A stretch of 64,000 bases of DNA. Source: CALZBJ01 sp945619025. Its GTDB lineage: Bacteria > Pseudomonadota > Gammaproteobacteria > Cardiobacteriales > Wohlfahrtiimonadaceae. The translations under genes and the position numbers were made by a program. Shown here one piece after another: positions 25,886 through 33,488 of this stretch (position 1 is its first letter; every line of letters begins with the position of its first letter). Under the pieces are notes generated by a model, which searched no databases, was not told where the DNA came from, and saw only the letters and a program-made list of their open reading frames with translations. The stretch is from positions 5,517 to 69,516 of the forward strand of contig CALZBJ010000009.1 of assembly GCA_945619025.1 (NCBI GenBank), given 5' to 3'.

Positions 25886-28135
25886 ATGGGAAGTTTAGCG
25901 AATCAAAACTATGAAGTTCGTTCCATGGCAGAATTTGCCGAAGAAGCATATCTCGATTACTCGATGTATGTGATTTTAGACCGTGCATTGCCCTATATTG
26001 GCGATGGTCTAAAACCGGTACAGCGCCGGATTATCTATGCCATGAGTGAGCTCGGTTTAAGCGCGAGTTCAAAGCATAAAAAGTCCGCGCGGACGGTGGG
26101 GGATGTGCTTGGTAAGTATCATCCTCACGGCGACATTGCCTGTTATGAAGCGATGGTCTTGATGGCGCAACCTTTCTCCTATCGTTATCCGCTGGTTGAT
26201 GGGCAAGGAAACTTCGGTTCGCTCGATAATCCCAAATCCTTTGCGGCGATGCGCTATACCGAATCAAAGCTCTCTCCGTACGCAGAGCTTCTCTTAAAAG
26301 AGCTTGGCGAGGGAACGGTCGATTGGGTGCCAAATTTTGATGGCTCTCTTGATGAGCCCTCATTATTGCCGGCGCGTGTTCCCAATATTCTCCTTAATGG
26401 GGGATCGGGGATTGCCGTCGGGATGGCGACCGATATTCCGCCTCATAACTTAAATGAAGTGGTGAAGGGCACTTGTGCGCTGCTTGATAATCCCGAGCTC
26501 ACGCTTAAACAGCTCACCAAATATATTCCCGCGCCGGATTATCCGACGGGCGGTGAGATCATTACGCCGAAAGAGGACCTCCTAAAAATTTACGAGCGCG
26601 GGACAGGTTCGGTGCGAGTGCGTGCGCGTTATCGCATTGAAGAAGGGGCGATTGTGATTTATGAGCTCCCGTATCAGGTTTCAGGCGAGAAAATCCAGCT
26701 CGATATCGCGGCCCAAATGCAGGCGAAAAAGCTGCCGATGATTGATGATATTCGCGATGAATCGGATCATGATGAGCCGGTGCGCATTGTGTTAATGCCG
26801 CGTTCAAACCGGGTTGATACCGAGATGGTGATGAATCATCTCTTTGCCACTACCGATCTTGAAAAATCCTTCCGCGTAAATCTTAATATGATTGGCCGCG
26901 ATCTGCGTCCACAAGTGAAAGGACTGCTCTCGATCTTAACGGAATGGATCGATTTTCGCCGTGATACGGTGATTAAACGCCTTAACTTCCATCGTGAGCG
27001 CATTGAAAAACGCCTTCACCTACTTGAAGGACTCTTAATTGCGTTTTTAAATATTGATGAAGTGATTCAGATTATCCGTTTTGAAGAGGAGCCAAAAGCA
27101 ACTCTAATGGAGCGCTTTGCCCTGACGGAAACGCAAGCAAACTATGTGCTTGAAACGCGCTTACGCCAATTAGCTCGCCTAGAAGAGATGAAGATTCGCG
27201 CGGAAGAAGATGAATTACGCCGCGAACTTGAAAATATTATGGCGCATCTTAATAGCCCGCAAAAAATCAATGAATTGATTAAATCAGAATTAGTGGCCGA
27301 TGCGGAAAAATATGGCGATAAACGTCGCTCGAAATTGGTTGAGCGGGAAGCCGCGGAAGCGATTGATGAAGCAGCGCTTGTTTCCAATGAACCAGTGATG
27401 GTGGTGATGTCGAAAATGGGGTGGGTGCGTGCCGCAAAAACCCTCGATATCGATCCAGAAGGACTCAATTATAAGACGGGCGATGGCTATCTTACCTCGT
27501 GCATCGGGCGCAATAATCAGCAGCTCGTGCTCTTTGATAGTACCGGGCGAAGCTACAGCACCGAAGCCTACACGCTCCCGACAGCGCGAAGTACTGGCGA
27601 GCCGATCACAACGCGAATTAATCTTGATGATGGGGCAAAAATTGAGCAGGTAATTCTCGATCAGCCCGATTCTCATTATCTGTTATCTTCGACGAGCGGT
27701 TATGGGTTTGTGTGCCGATATGAGGATATGCTCACCCGTCAGAAAAATGGTAAATCGCTCATTAATCTCGATAAGGGGGCAGTACTGCTTCCACCGCGGA
27801 AAGTGACCGATCTTGAAAACCAATATGTGATGGCGATAAGTGATACTGGCCGCGTGCTAGTAGTGAAAATGAGTGAAATCCCGGTGATGGCGCGCGGTAA
27901 GGGCAATCAGATGATTCATATGCCTGGCGCGGTTTTCAAAAAGGGAGAAGATCATTTAGCCGCATCGATCGTACTTTCTGAGAGCGATTCGGTGACGATT
28001 GAATATGGTAAACGCCAATTTACCATGCCACCCTCTGAGTGGTTAACGCTTCTCGATGAGCGCGGAAAACGCGGGAAAGAGATCCGGATGAATCTCAAAG
28101 TAAAAGCGATTTATATTGCAAATCCAGAAGGATAA
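25886..28135 (+). CDS. parC: DNA topoisomerase IV subunit A (ParC)
   Basis: ParC is the DNA-breaking subunit of topoisomerase IV, which unlinks daughter chromosomes. The catalytic tyrosine is Tyr124 in AAMRYTESKL (E. coli Tyr120). The 749 residues match ParC (E. coli 752) and not the longer GyrA, and the GyrA box is degenerate as in ParC. In the quinolone-resistance region the sequence reads HPHGDIACYEAM: Ile84 takes the place of E. coli Ser80, with the offset of four fixed by the catalytic tyrosine. Glu88 (E. coli Glu84) is unchanged. Ser80Ile is a well-known fluoroquinolone-resistance substitution. parE is not adjacent. Confidence 0.96.
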   Translation: MGSLANQNYEVRSMAEFAEEAYLDYSMYVILDRALPYIGDGLKPVQRRIIYAMSELGLSASSKHKKSARTVGDVLGKYHPHGDIACYEAMVLMAQPFSYRYPLVDGQGNFGSLDNPKSFAAMRYTESKLSPYAELLLKELGEGTVDWVPNFDGSLDEPSLLPARVPNILLNGGSGIAVGMATDIPPHNLNEVVKGTCALLDNPELTLKQLTKYIPAPDYPTGGEIITPKEDLLKIYERGTGSVRVRARYRIEEGAIVIYELPYQVSGEKIQLDIAAQMQAKKLPMIDDIRDESDHDEPVRIVLMPRSNRVDTEMVMNHLFATTDLEKSFRVNLNMIGRDLRPQVKGLLSILTEWIDFRRDTVIKRLNFHRERIEKRLHLLEGLLIAFLNIDEVIQIIRFEEEPKATLMERFALTETQANYVLETRLRQLARLEEMKIRAEEDELRRELENIMAHLNSPQKINELIKSELVADAEKYGDKRRSKLVEREAAEAIDEAALVSNEPVMVVMSKMGWVRAAKTLDIDPEGLNYKTGDGYLTSCIGRNNQQLVLFDSTGRSYSTEAYTLPTARSTGEPITTRINLDDGAKIEQVILDQPDSHYLLSSTSGYGFVCRYEDMLTRQKNGKSLINLDKGAVLLPPRKVTDLENQYVMAISDTGRVLVVKMSEIPVMARGKGNQMIHMPGAVFKKGEDHLAASIVLSESDSVTIEYGKRQFTMPPSEWLTLLDERGKRGKEIRMNLKVKAIYIANPEG
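26135..26137 (+). other. ParC codon equivalent to E. coli Ser80, encoding Ile
   Basis: The codon ATT gives Ile84. A single change from a serine AGT codon (AGT to ATT) would explain it. In quinolone-susceptible gammaproteobacteria this position is normally serine, sometimes threonine. It could also be a fixed lineage trait, which this window cannot decide. Confidence 0.85.
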
Positions 28136-28138
28136 GAT

Positions 28139-28144
28139 TATAAT
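28139..28144 (+). promoter_or_regulatory. Likely -10 element of the rplY promoter
   Basis: A perfect TATAAT begins 3 bases after the parC stop and 78 bases before the rplY start, followed by a structured leader. The -35 would lie inside the 3-prime end of parC and is not a clear match. Confidence 0.45.
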
Positions 28145-28157
28145 ATCTTGCCTTAAA

Positions 28158-28184
28158 TGTGGGCGCTGGTCGCGGTGTCCCACA
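28158..28184 (+). promoter_or_regulatory. Structured leader hairpin upstream of rplY
   Basis: TGTGGG (28158-28163) pairs with CCCACA (28179-28184), and CGC (28164-28166) can pair with GCG (28172-28174), leaving a bulge. No T run follows, so it is not a terminator. It lies in the 5-prime leader of rplY, a gene known in E. coli to be autogenously controlled by L25 through its leader. A similar role here is an inference. Confidence 0.4.
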
Positions 28185-28216
28185 CAATTTTTACCAATTT
28201 TGGAGTAAATTAAATT

Positions 28217-28888
28217 ATGTCAAATTATATTTTTGAAGGTACCTTACGTGGTGACTTAGGGAAAGGAGCGAGCCGCCGCCTACGCCGCGAAGGGAACATT
28301 CCTGCGATCGTTTATGGTGCGGATAAAGACGCTGTAAGCATTGTTTTAAACCACAACGAAGTTTTAAAATGCTTCCGTGCAGAAGATATCTTCACAAGCA
28401 TCGTAACTATCAAAGTTGACGGTCAAGAAGATAAAGCGATCTTAAGAGATGTTCAACGCCATCCATTCAAACCATTAATTACGCATCTTGACTTCATGCG
28501 CGTACGTGCTGACGAAGCAATCGTGGTTGAAATCCCCGTTGCATTCTTAAATGAAGAGAAAGCACACGGTGTGGTTCACGGTAACGGACAAGTATTACAG
28601 CACTTAGCATCAGTCGCTGTTTCATGTTTACCGCTTGACCTTCCAAACGTAATCGAACTTGATATCGAAGCGTTAGAATTAGATGGTATCCTTCACATTT
28701 CAGACCTTCCAAAACTTGAAGGTGTTGAGTATGTTGACATCATGAACCCTGAAGAAATGAACGACCAACCTGTTGTGTCAATCGTTGAAGCACGCGTTTA
28801 TGAAGATGCAGATGATGAAGAAGCAGACGACGCAGACGCGGAAGAAGCTGATGACGCAGAAGAAGCATCAGAAGAGGATGCAGAGTAA
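28217..28888 (+). CDS. rplY: Large ribosomal subunit protein bL25 (CTC-type, long form)
   Basis: bL25 binds 5S rRNA in the 50S subunit. This is the long two-domain form: an N-terminal 5S-binding domain (about 1-92, with RREGNIPAIVYG and LRDVQRHP) and a C-terminal TL5/CTC beta domain (about 93-190), then a very acidic tail of Asp, Glu and Ala (about 192-223). E. coli RplY has only the first domain (94 residues). Codon use is enriched for highly expressed choices compared with neighbours. The parC-rplY gap of 81 bases holds a -10 element and a leader hairpin. pth and ychF follow closely, a common trio. Confidence 0.95.
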   Translation: MSNYIFEGTLRGDLGKGASRRLRREGNIPAIVYGADKDAVSIVLNHNEVLKCFRAEDIFTSIVTIKVDGQEDKAILRDVQRHPFKPLITHLDFMRVRADEAIVVEIPVAFLNEEKAHGVVHGNGQVLQHLASVAVSCLPLDLPNVIELDIEALELDGILHISDLPKLEGVEYVDIMNPEEMNDQPVVSIVEARVYEDADDEEADDADAEEADDAEEASEEDAE

Positions 28889-28915
28889 TTTTTAACTCTG
28901 GAGTAATCTTTCAAA

Positions 28916-29476
28916 ATGATTAAACTAATTGTTGGACTGGGCAATCCCGGTCCCGATTATACGAAAACCCGCCATAATGCGGGTTTTTGGTTTATAGATG
29001 CGATCAGAAATAGTGATCTTTCCCCGAATAACCGTTTCAAAGGTTCGGTCGGCGAGATGATGGTTGGATCGCAAAAAGTCTACCTATTAACGCCGGATAC
29101 CTACATGAATAAAAGTGGGGAGTCGGTGTTAGCGCTCGCGCATTTTTATAAAATCTTACCAGAAGAGATTTTAGTGGTGCACGATGAGCTTGATCTCCCT
29201 CCCGGAACGGTGCGTTTTAAGCGTGGCGGCGGGCATGGCGGTCATAACGGTCTTAAAAGCATTGTGAGTCATTTAGGCTCAAACAACTTCCTGCGTCTAC
29301 GCATTGGGATTGGGCATCCTGGGCACGCCTCGATGGTGGCCAATTATGTGCTCAAAAAAGCGCCTAAAGAGGAAGAAGATCAAATTTTCGATAGCATCTA
29401 TCGAGCAAGACAACTGCTTGCGGATTTTGTAAGCGGGAATTATGAACAGGCGATGAATGAGCTTCATCGTAAGTAA
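28916..29476 (+). CDS. pth: Peptidyl-tRNA hydrolase
   Basis: Releases peptides from prematurely dropped peptidyl-tRNA so that tRNA can be reused. The active-site residues Asn10 (VGLGNPG) and His20 (TRHNAGFW) are at the E. coli positions, and the catalytic aspartate lies in VVHDELDLPPG. The 186-residue length is normal. It lies 27 bases after rplY and 15 bases before ychF, so the three probably share a transcript. Confidence 0.97.
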   Translation: MIKLIVGLGNPGPDYTKTRHNAGFWFIDAIRNSDLSPNNRFKGSVGEMMVGSQKVYLLTPDTYMNKSGESVLALAHFYKILPEEILVVHDELDLPPGTVRFKRGGGHGGHNGLKSIVSHLGSNNFLRLRIGIGHPGHASMVANYVLKKAPKEEEDQIFDSIYRARQLLADFVSGNYEQAMNELHRK

Positions 29477-29491
29477 ATTAGAGGAAAAATT

Positions 29492-30586
29492 ATGGCGATT
29501 CAATGTGGTATTGTCGGATTACCGAATGTTGGTAAATCAACACTCTTTAATGCGTTGACCAATGCGGGAATCGATGCAGAAAACTATCCATTCTGTACGA
29601 TCGAACCGAACGTTGGGCGTGTTTATGTTCCCGATCCACGCATTCAGCCGCTTGTTGACATTGTTAAACCTGAGCGTGTTCAGCAAACCTATATGGATTT
29701 CGTGGATATCGCAGGACTTGTTGCGGGCGCGTCAAAAGGGGAAGGGTTAGGTAACCAGTTCCTAGCAAACATTCGTGAAACCGATGCGATTGCTCACGTG
29801 GTTCGCTGTTTTGAAAATGATGATATCGTGCACGTTGCCGGTAAAATCGATCCGATCGCCGATATCGAGGTGATCAATACAGAGCTCGCGCTTGCGGACT
29901 TATCTTCTGCTGAAAAAGGGCTGCAACGTCTTGAGCGTGTGGCAAAAGGCGGCGATAAAGAGGCGATTGCACAAGTTGAAATTCTACGCGATAAAGTGAT
30001 TCCAACGCTTGATGAGGGCAAAAGCATTCGCTCTCTTGATCTTAGCGCGGAAGAGAAACTGTTAATTCGTGATTTCCACTTTTTAACCATCAAACCGATC
30101 ATGTATATCGCAAACGTGAATGATGATGGCTTTGAAAATAATCCCTTCCTTGATCGCGTTGAAGAGTATGCGAAAAATGATAACTCATTTGTAGTGCCAA
30201 TTTGCGCTGCGATCGAAGCTGAAATTTCGCAACTTGAGGAAGAAGATAAGGAGATGTTCCTTGAAGATATGGGCTTTGATGAGCCGGGTCTTCACCGCGT
30301 AATTCGTGCGGGATATGCGCTTTTAAGCCTAGAAACATACTTCACCGCAGGCGTTAAAGAAGTGCGCGCGTGGACCATTAAAAAAGGCTCGACAGCGCCT
30401 CAAGCAGCCGGCGTGATTCATACCGACTTTGAGCGTGGCTTTATCCGTGCGGAAGTGATTGCCTATGATGATTATGTGGCTTTTGGCGGCGAATCCGGTG
30501 CGAAAGAAAAGGGTAAAATGCGCTTAGAAGGAAAAGAATATATCGTAAATGATGGCGATGTAATTCACTTCCGTTTTAATGTGTAA
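29492..30586 (+). CDS. ychF: Redox-regulated ATPase YchF (OLA1/Obg family)
   Basis: A translation-associated P-loop ATPase that binds ribosomes and is linked to the oxidative stress response. The 364 residues match E. coli YchF (363). G1 is GLPNVGKSTLFNAL, G3 is DIAGLVAGASKGEGLGNQF, followed by the coiled-coil insertion and a C-terminal TGS domain (about 280-364; VRAWTIKKGSTAPQAAGVIHTDFERGF). The degenerate G4 region is expected, since YchF prefers ATP. It is the last gene of the rplY-pth-ychF group and ends at a strong terminator. Confidence 0.97.
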   Translation: MAIQCGIVGLPNVGKSTLFNALTNAGIDAENYPFCTIEPNVGRVYVPDPRIQPLVDIVKPERVQQTYMDFVDIAGLVAGASKGEGLGNQFLANIRETDAIAHVVRCFENDDIVHVAGKIDPIADIEVINTELALADLSSAEKGLQRLERVAKGGDKEAIAQVEILRDKVIPTLDEGKSIRSLDLSAEEKLLIRDFHFLTIKPIMYIANVNDDGFENNPFLDRVEEYAKNDNSFVVPICAAIEAEISQLEEEDKEMFLEDMGFDEPGLHRVIRAGYALLSLETYFTAGVKEVRAWTIKKGSTAPQAAGVIHTDFERGFIRAEVIAYDDYVAFGGESGAKEKGKMRLEGKEYIVNDGDVIHFRFNV

Positions 30587-30615
30587 TCCCAACTAATACA
30601 GAGTTAAATTAAAAT

Positions 30616-30665
30616 GCCTTGAACGGCTCTCTTATTAAGCTAAGAGAGGGTTCAGGGCTTTTTTT
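30616..30665 (+). terminator. Strong terminator after ychF
   Basis: A two-part stem: 30616-30624 pairs with 30650-30658 (one G-U), then after a small internal loop 30627-30634 pairs with 30641-30648 around a 6-base loop. Seven T residues follow. Confidence 0.9.
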
Positions 30666-30719
30666 GTCTGGTTTTATATGAAATAAAAGACGGATAACAT
30701 CACAAGATCGATAAATAAT

Positions 30720-30748
30720 TAGGCAATTACCTTTTTTCGCGCTATAGT
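30720..30748 (+). promoter_or_regulatory. Promoter for the 52-codon small gene
   Basis: TAGGCA (30720-30725, four of six consensus bases) and TATAGT (30743-30748, five of six) are separated by exactly 17 bases. The start codon lies 35 bases downstream. Confidence 0.55.
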
Positions 30749-30783
30749 GAAATGGTGTTTAATAACAGAGGAACTGTGTTTGT

Positions 30784-30942
30784 ATGTGGCCACGATTAGA
30801 TAAACGTCATCGTTTACCTTTAATAGCAGGGGTATTGATCTTGCTATCGTTTATTCCATTTTTTATGGCTGAGGCTGCGCCTCGAACAATTCTCTCCGAC
30901 AATGCGCAGGCAGACACGATTTCCACGGTTGTTGAGCCATAA
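30784..30942 (+). CDS. Small membrane protein, OapA N-terminal-like
   Basis: An open frame of 52 codons with its own promoter, a GAGGA ribosome binding site at about 30768-30772, an ATG start and a terminator downstream. The basic N-terminus (WPRLDKRHR) is followed by one hydrophobic helix (about residues 11-28) and a polar tail of about 24 residues. The pattern of Arg/His followed by a leucine-rich helix resembles the OapA N-terminal motif found at the start of M23 peptidases such as MepM. No LysM or peptidase domain follows, since a stop and a terminator come next. It may be a free-standing small membrane protein or the remnant of a larger gene. I infer it is real from the complete set of expression signals. 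Confidence 0.6.
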   Translation: MWPRLDKRHRLPLIAGVLILLSFIPFFMAEAAPRTILSDNAQADTISTVVEP

Positions 30943-30974
30943 TAGTATCTATTCCGTATAGTTAATAAAGCGTA

Positions 30975-31013
30975 AAAAAGCTCAATTCTCAGATTATTTG
31001 AATTGAGCTTTTT
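30975..31013. terminator. Bidirectional terminator between the small gene and crcB
   Basis: A perfect 14-bp stem (30975-30988 with 31000-31013) with an 11-base loop, and A and T runs forming the outer stem. It can end both the small gene and the crcB operon. Confidence 0.88.
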
Positions 31014-31047
31014 GTATTTGAGTACTTTAAAACAGTTGATTCTTAAG

Positions 31048-31425
31048 TTAGGAAAAGCACGCTTTAACGAGCCAAAATCCGAAAATCGTTGCACTGACAG
31101 AGCCCACTAAATGCATTAACGCCACGGTTCCTGCAAGTCCGATCTGGCCACTTGTAAGATGCTCCATCACTTCCAATGAAAAGGTTGAAAAGGTGGTGAG
31201 CCCGCCACAAAAGCCGGTGATTAATAGCAGTTTTAACAGAGAGTGTTCACTGTGGGCAGTAAAATAATAGGCGAGCATCCCGATGAGTAATCCGCCCAAA
31301 AGATTGACGCTGAGCGTACCTAGCGCAAAGGGAAGATCGGCTCTACTTTGCCAAAGCGTGATGCCGTAACGAAGCGCACCCCCGATGGCAGAGCCGAGCG
31401 CGACCGCCAAAACATTAATAACCAT
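31048..31425 (-). CDS. crcB: Fluoride channel Fluc (CrcB)
   Basis: A dual-topology dimeric channel that expels fluoride. The 125 residues carry four membrane segments and the family motifs GGALRYG, GTLSVNLLGG and GFCGGLTTFSTFS, the last holding the pore Phe and Ser/Thr residues. It lies 6 bases after ddpX on the same strand, so they are co-transcribed. No fluoride riboswitch is apparent upstream, because the upstream sequence is the ddpX coding region. Confidence 0.94.
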   Translation of the reverse strand: MVINVLAVALGSAIGGALRYGITLWQSRADLPFALGTLSVNLLGGLLIGMLAYYFTAHSEHSLLKLLLITGFCGGLTTFSTFSLEVMEHLTSGQIGLAGTVALMHLVGSVSATIFGFWLVKACFS

Positions 31426-31431
31426 TGTGGA

Positions 31432-32010
31432 TCACCGCAGGTTTTCCCAATCGTATTCATTGACGCCTAACCATTCATCGTCAACAAGCGGATAGGTTTC
31501 GCGCGCTTTAAAGAGCTGATAGTGCCACCATTCGTGCTGATAATTATCAAAGCCGGCATTGGTCATAATTCCAAGCAAGATGAGACGATTACGCTGCGCT
31601 TCACGGCTCACTTCATAATTATAGTGCCACGATTTTGGGTCAAAACTATCAAAGGGCGTGCCCATATCGAGGATCTCACCGGTTTCTTTATCCGCGAGCG
31701 TCAGATCGATAGCAACCCCGCGAGAGTGAGGCGAGCCGCGATGTGGATCGGCTAAAAAGTTAGGATCGGGCGTATGGGACCAGAGGACAAACTGTGCTTT
31801 AGGCGGACGATAAGCATCGTAAATGATAAACTGTAATCCTAAATTATCCGCTTGTTCAATCGCATGATTGAGCATTTTTTCCGCATCAGGATGGAGAAAA
31901 CAGCGGGGCGTTTGGTAGATCGGTTTGCCAGTAAAATTACGCTCATCGGCATAGTGAAGTTCGATTTTCACTGGGTGAGAACGTTCGGTAATTTCAACTA
32001 AAGACGTCAT
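31432..32010 (-). CDS. ddpX: D-alanyl-D-alanine dipeptidase, DdpX/VanX family
   Basis: A zinc dipeptidase that cleaves D-Ala-D-Ala. All catalytic residues of VanX are matched: Arg68 in DAYRPPKAQ, zinc ligands His95 and Asp102 in SPHSRGVAIDL, Glu160 and zinc ligand His163 in HEWWH. The 192 residues match E. coli DdpX (193), and no signal peptide is present, which suggests a cytoplasmic role in recycling D-Ala-D-Ala. There are no van regulators or ligases nearby, so this is not a vancomycin-resistance cluster; E. coli DdpX lies with a dipeptide transporter, which is also absent here. It shares an operon with crcB. Confidence 0.9.
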   Translation of the reverse strand: MTSLVEITERSHPVKIELHYADERNFTGKPIYQTPRCFLHPDAEKMLNHAIEQADNLGLQFIIYDAYRPPKAQFVLWSHTPDPNFLADPHRGSPHSRGVAIDLTLADKETGEILDMGTPFDSFDPKSWHYNYEVSREAQRNRLILLGIMTNAGFDNYQHEWWHYQLFKARETYPLVDDEWLGVNEYDWENLR

Positions 32011-32155
32011 GAAGCCTCACAAATTATCTGGTTAAGAGAGGTTTATGATGTGGCAAAACGGGAAAAACTTCAAGAGACGGGCCAGATTTCTTTAGATAGA
32101 GGAATCAGAAGCCACGATTTTAAGAGTGCTCATGAAAATGAGCAAGTAATACGAT

Positions 32156-32704
32156 ATGACGCAGCAGAAAAATGTGCCGATCGATGGGACGGCACTCTAC
32201 TTTAAGCCCATCAGCGAGACTGAATTGGAGCCTCTTTTTGCTCTTTGGTCGTGCCCGAGTGTCGGGAAATATATGAATACGGAGCTCTACACAACCCTCG
32301 ATGAGGTGCGTATGATGATCCGCTATTTTCAGCAAGCGCCGGAGGTGATTGGCGGGAGCCGATATGCGATCTATTATGGCGATACGGTGGTTGGCAGTTG
32401 CGGATTTGATCATTATTCGAAATGGGATCACCGCATTGAGATCGGCTATGAGCTCCTTAAAAAATGGTGGGGACGAGGGCTTGGTTCTGAGGTGGTGCGT
32501 CAAATGGTGCGTTATGCACGGCGTGAGCTTAATTGTCACCGCATTGAAGCGTTGGTGCATCCAAAAAACAGGCGCTCCATCACGCTTTTAAAGCATCAAG
32601 GATTTATTGAAGAAGCTTGCCTTCACGACTATGAAAAGATCGCAGAGGGCGAGTTTTCCGATATACTACTCTTTGCAAAAATATGTCACGAAGAGGAGAA
32701 ATAG
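32156..32704 (+). CDS. GNAT family N-acetyltransferase (RimJ/RimL-like)
   Basis: An acetyl-CoA-dependent N-acetyltransferase of 182 residues. The fold is recognised from EIGYELLKKWWGRGLGSEVV (pyrophosphate-binding motif A, about residues 100-120) and from VHPKNRRSITLLKHQGF. This subgroup acetylates protein N-termini or small amines; the substrate is unknown. It lies 6 bases before the ung start and probably shares its transcript. The 145 bases upstream, facing divergent ddpX, are presumably promoter sequence. Confidence 0.82.
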   Translation: MTQQKNVPIDGTALYFKPISETELEPLFALWSCPSVGKYMNTELYTTLDEVRMMIRYFQQAPEVIGGSRYAIYYGDTVVGSCGFDHYSKWDHRIEIGYELLKKWWGRGLGSEVVRQMVRYARRELNCHRIEALVHPKNRRSITLLKHQGFIEEACLHDYEKIAEGEFSDILLFAKICHEEEK

Positions 32705-32709
32705 CGGGT

Positions 32710-33375
32710 ATGACAGATTGGACGTCGATCATTCAAGACGAGGCCAAAAAGCCTTATTATCAAGCGATGCGCGAATTTGTGAAAAGTGAGCGTGATGCAG
32801 GGAAAACCATCTTTCCCAAAGATGAGTGGGTCTATAATGCCCTCTCGGCAACGCCTTTTGATAAAGTGAAAGTGGTGATTTTGGGACAGGACCCGTATCA
32901 CGGTGAGGGGCAAGCGCACGGGCTCGCGTTTTCGGTGCAAAAGGGCATTACGCCGCCGCCATCACTGCGCAATATTTATCAGACACTCAAACATGAATAT
33001 CCCGAGTTTAATATTCCAAAGCACGGCAATTTAATGGAGTGGGCAGAGCAGGGCGTGCTGCTGTTAAATACGGTTTTGACGGTAGAGAAATCAAAGGCTC
33101 ACTCTCATGCGAAAATTGGTTGGGAAACGTTGACCGATCGCCTGATTTCAGAGCTCAATGAGAAGCGCGAGCAGTTGGTGTTTTTATTATGGGGCGCACA
33201 TGCACAGAAAAAAGGGGCGAAAATCGATCGAAATCGCCACCTTGTGTTGACCTCTGTGCATCCCTCACCGCTGTCAGCCTATCGTGGATTTTTTGAGTGT
33301 GGGCATTTCACTCAAACCAATCAATATCTTGAAGAGAACGGCCTGTCACCAATTGATTGGGCGATTCATTCCTAA
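32710..33375 (+). CDS. ung: Uracil-DNA glycosylase
   Basis: Removes uracil from DNA to start base excision repair (family 1). Motif A is GQDPYHGEGQ (residues 59-68, catalytic Asp61), and motif B is HPSPLSAYRGFF near residue 187. The open frame extends back to 32683, but the ATG at 32710 gives the usual N-terminus (TDWTSIIQDE) and length (221 residues) with a GAGGAG ribosome binding site upstream. It is followed by a bidirectional terminator. Confidence 0.96.
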   Translation: MTDWTSIIQDEAKKPYYQAMREFVKSERDAGKTIFPKDEWVYNALSATPFDKVKVVILGQDPYHGEGQAHGLAFSVQKGITPPPSLRNIYQTLKHEYPEFNIPKHGNLMEWAEQGVLLLNTVLTVEKSKAHSHAKIGWETLTDRLISELNEKREQLVFLLWGAHAQKKGAKIDRNRHLVLTSVHPSPLSAYRGFFECGHFTQTNQYLEENGLSPIDWAIHS

Positions 33376-33408
33376 ATATAATTAGGCCACTTTATCGTTG
33401 ATCTCATC

Positions 33409-33448
33409 AAAAAAGCGTATCTGGATTCTCATCTCGATACGCTTTTTT
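33409..33448. terminator. Bidirectional terminator between ung and the D,D-carboxypeptidase
   Basis: A perfect 12-bp stem (33409-33420 with 33437-33448) with a 16-base loop and A and T runs in the stem ends, between converging genes. Confidence 0.85.
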
Positions 33449-33488
33449 AGTTTACGTTGTTCTCTATTTTTAAGGAGGTTTTATGCGT

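Noticed and set aside
25886..28135. The topoisomerase gene as gyrA
   Set aside because: Length (749), the RYPLVDGQGNFGSLDNPKSFAAMRYTE-type region and lack of a clear GyrA box fit ParC.
31432..32010. VanX-like dipeptidase as part of a vancomycin-resistance cluster
   Set aside because: No vanH, vanA-type ligase or vanRS neighbours, and the length and context fit chromosomal DdpX.
32045..32095. Short ATG frame of about 16 codons upstream of the GNAT gene
   Set aside because: Too short and very basic, with no hydrophobic or leader-peptide pattern (no run of regulatory codons) and no hairpin following.
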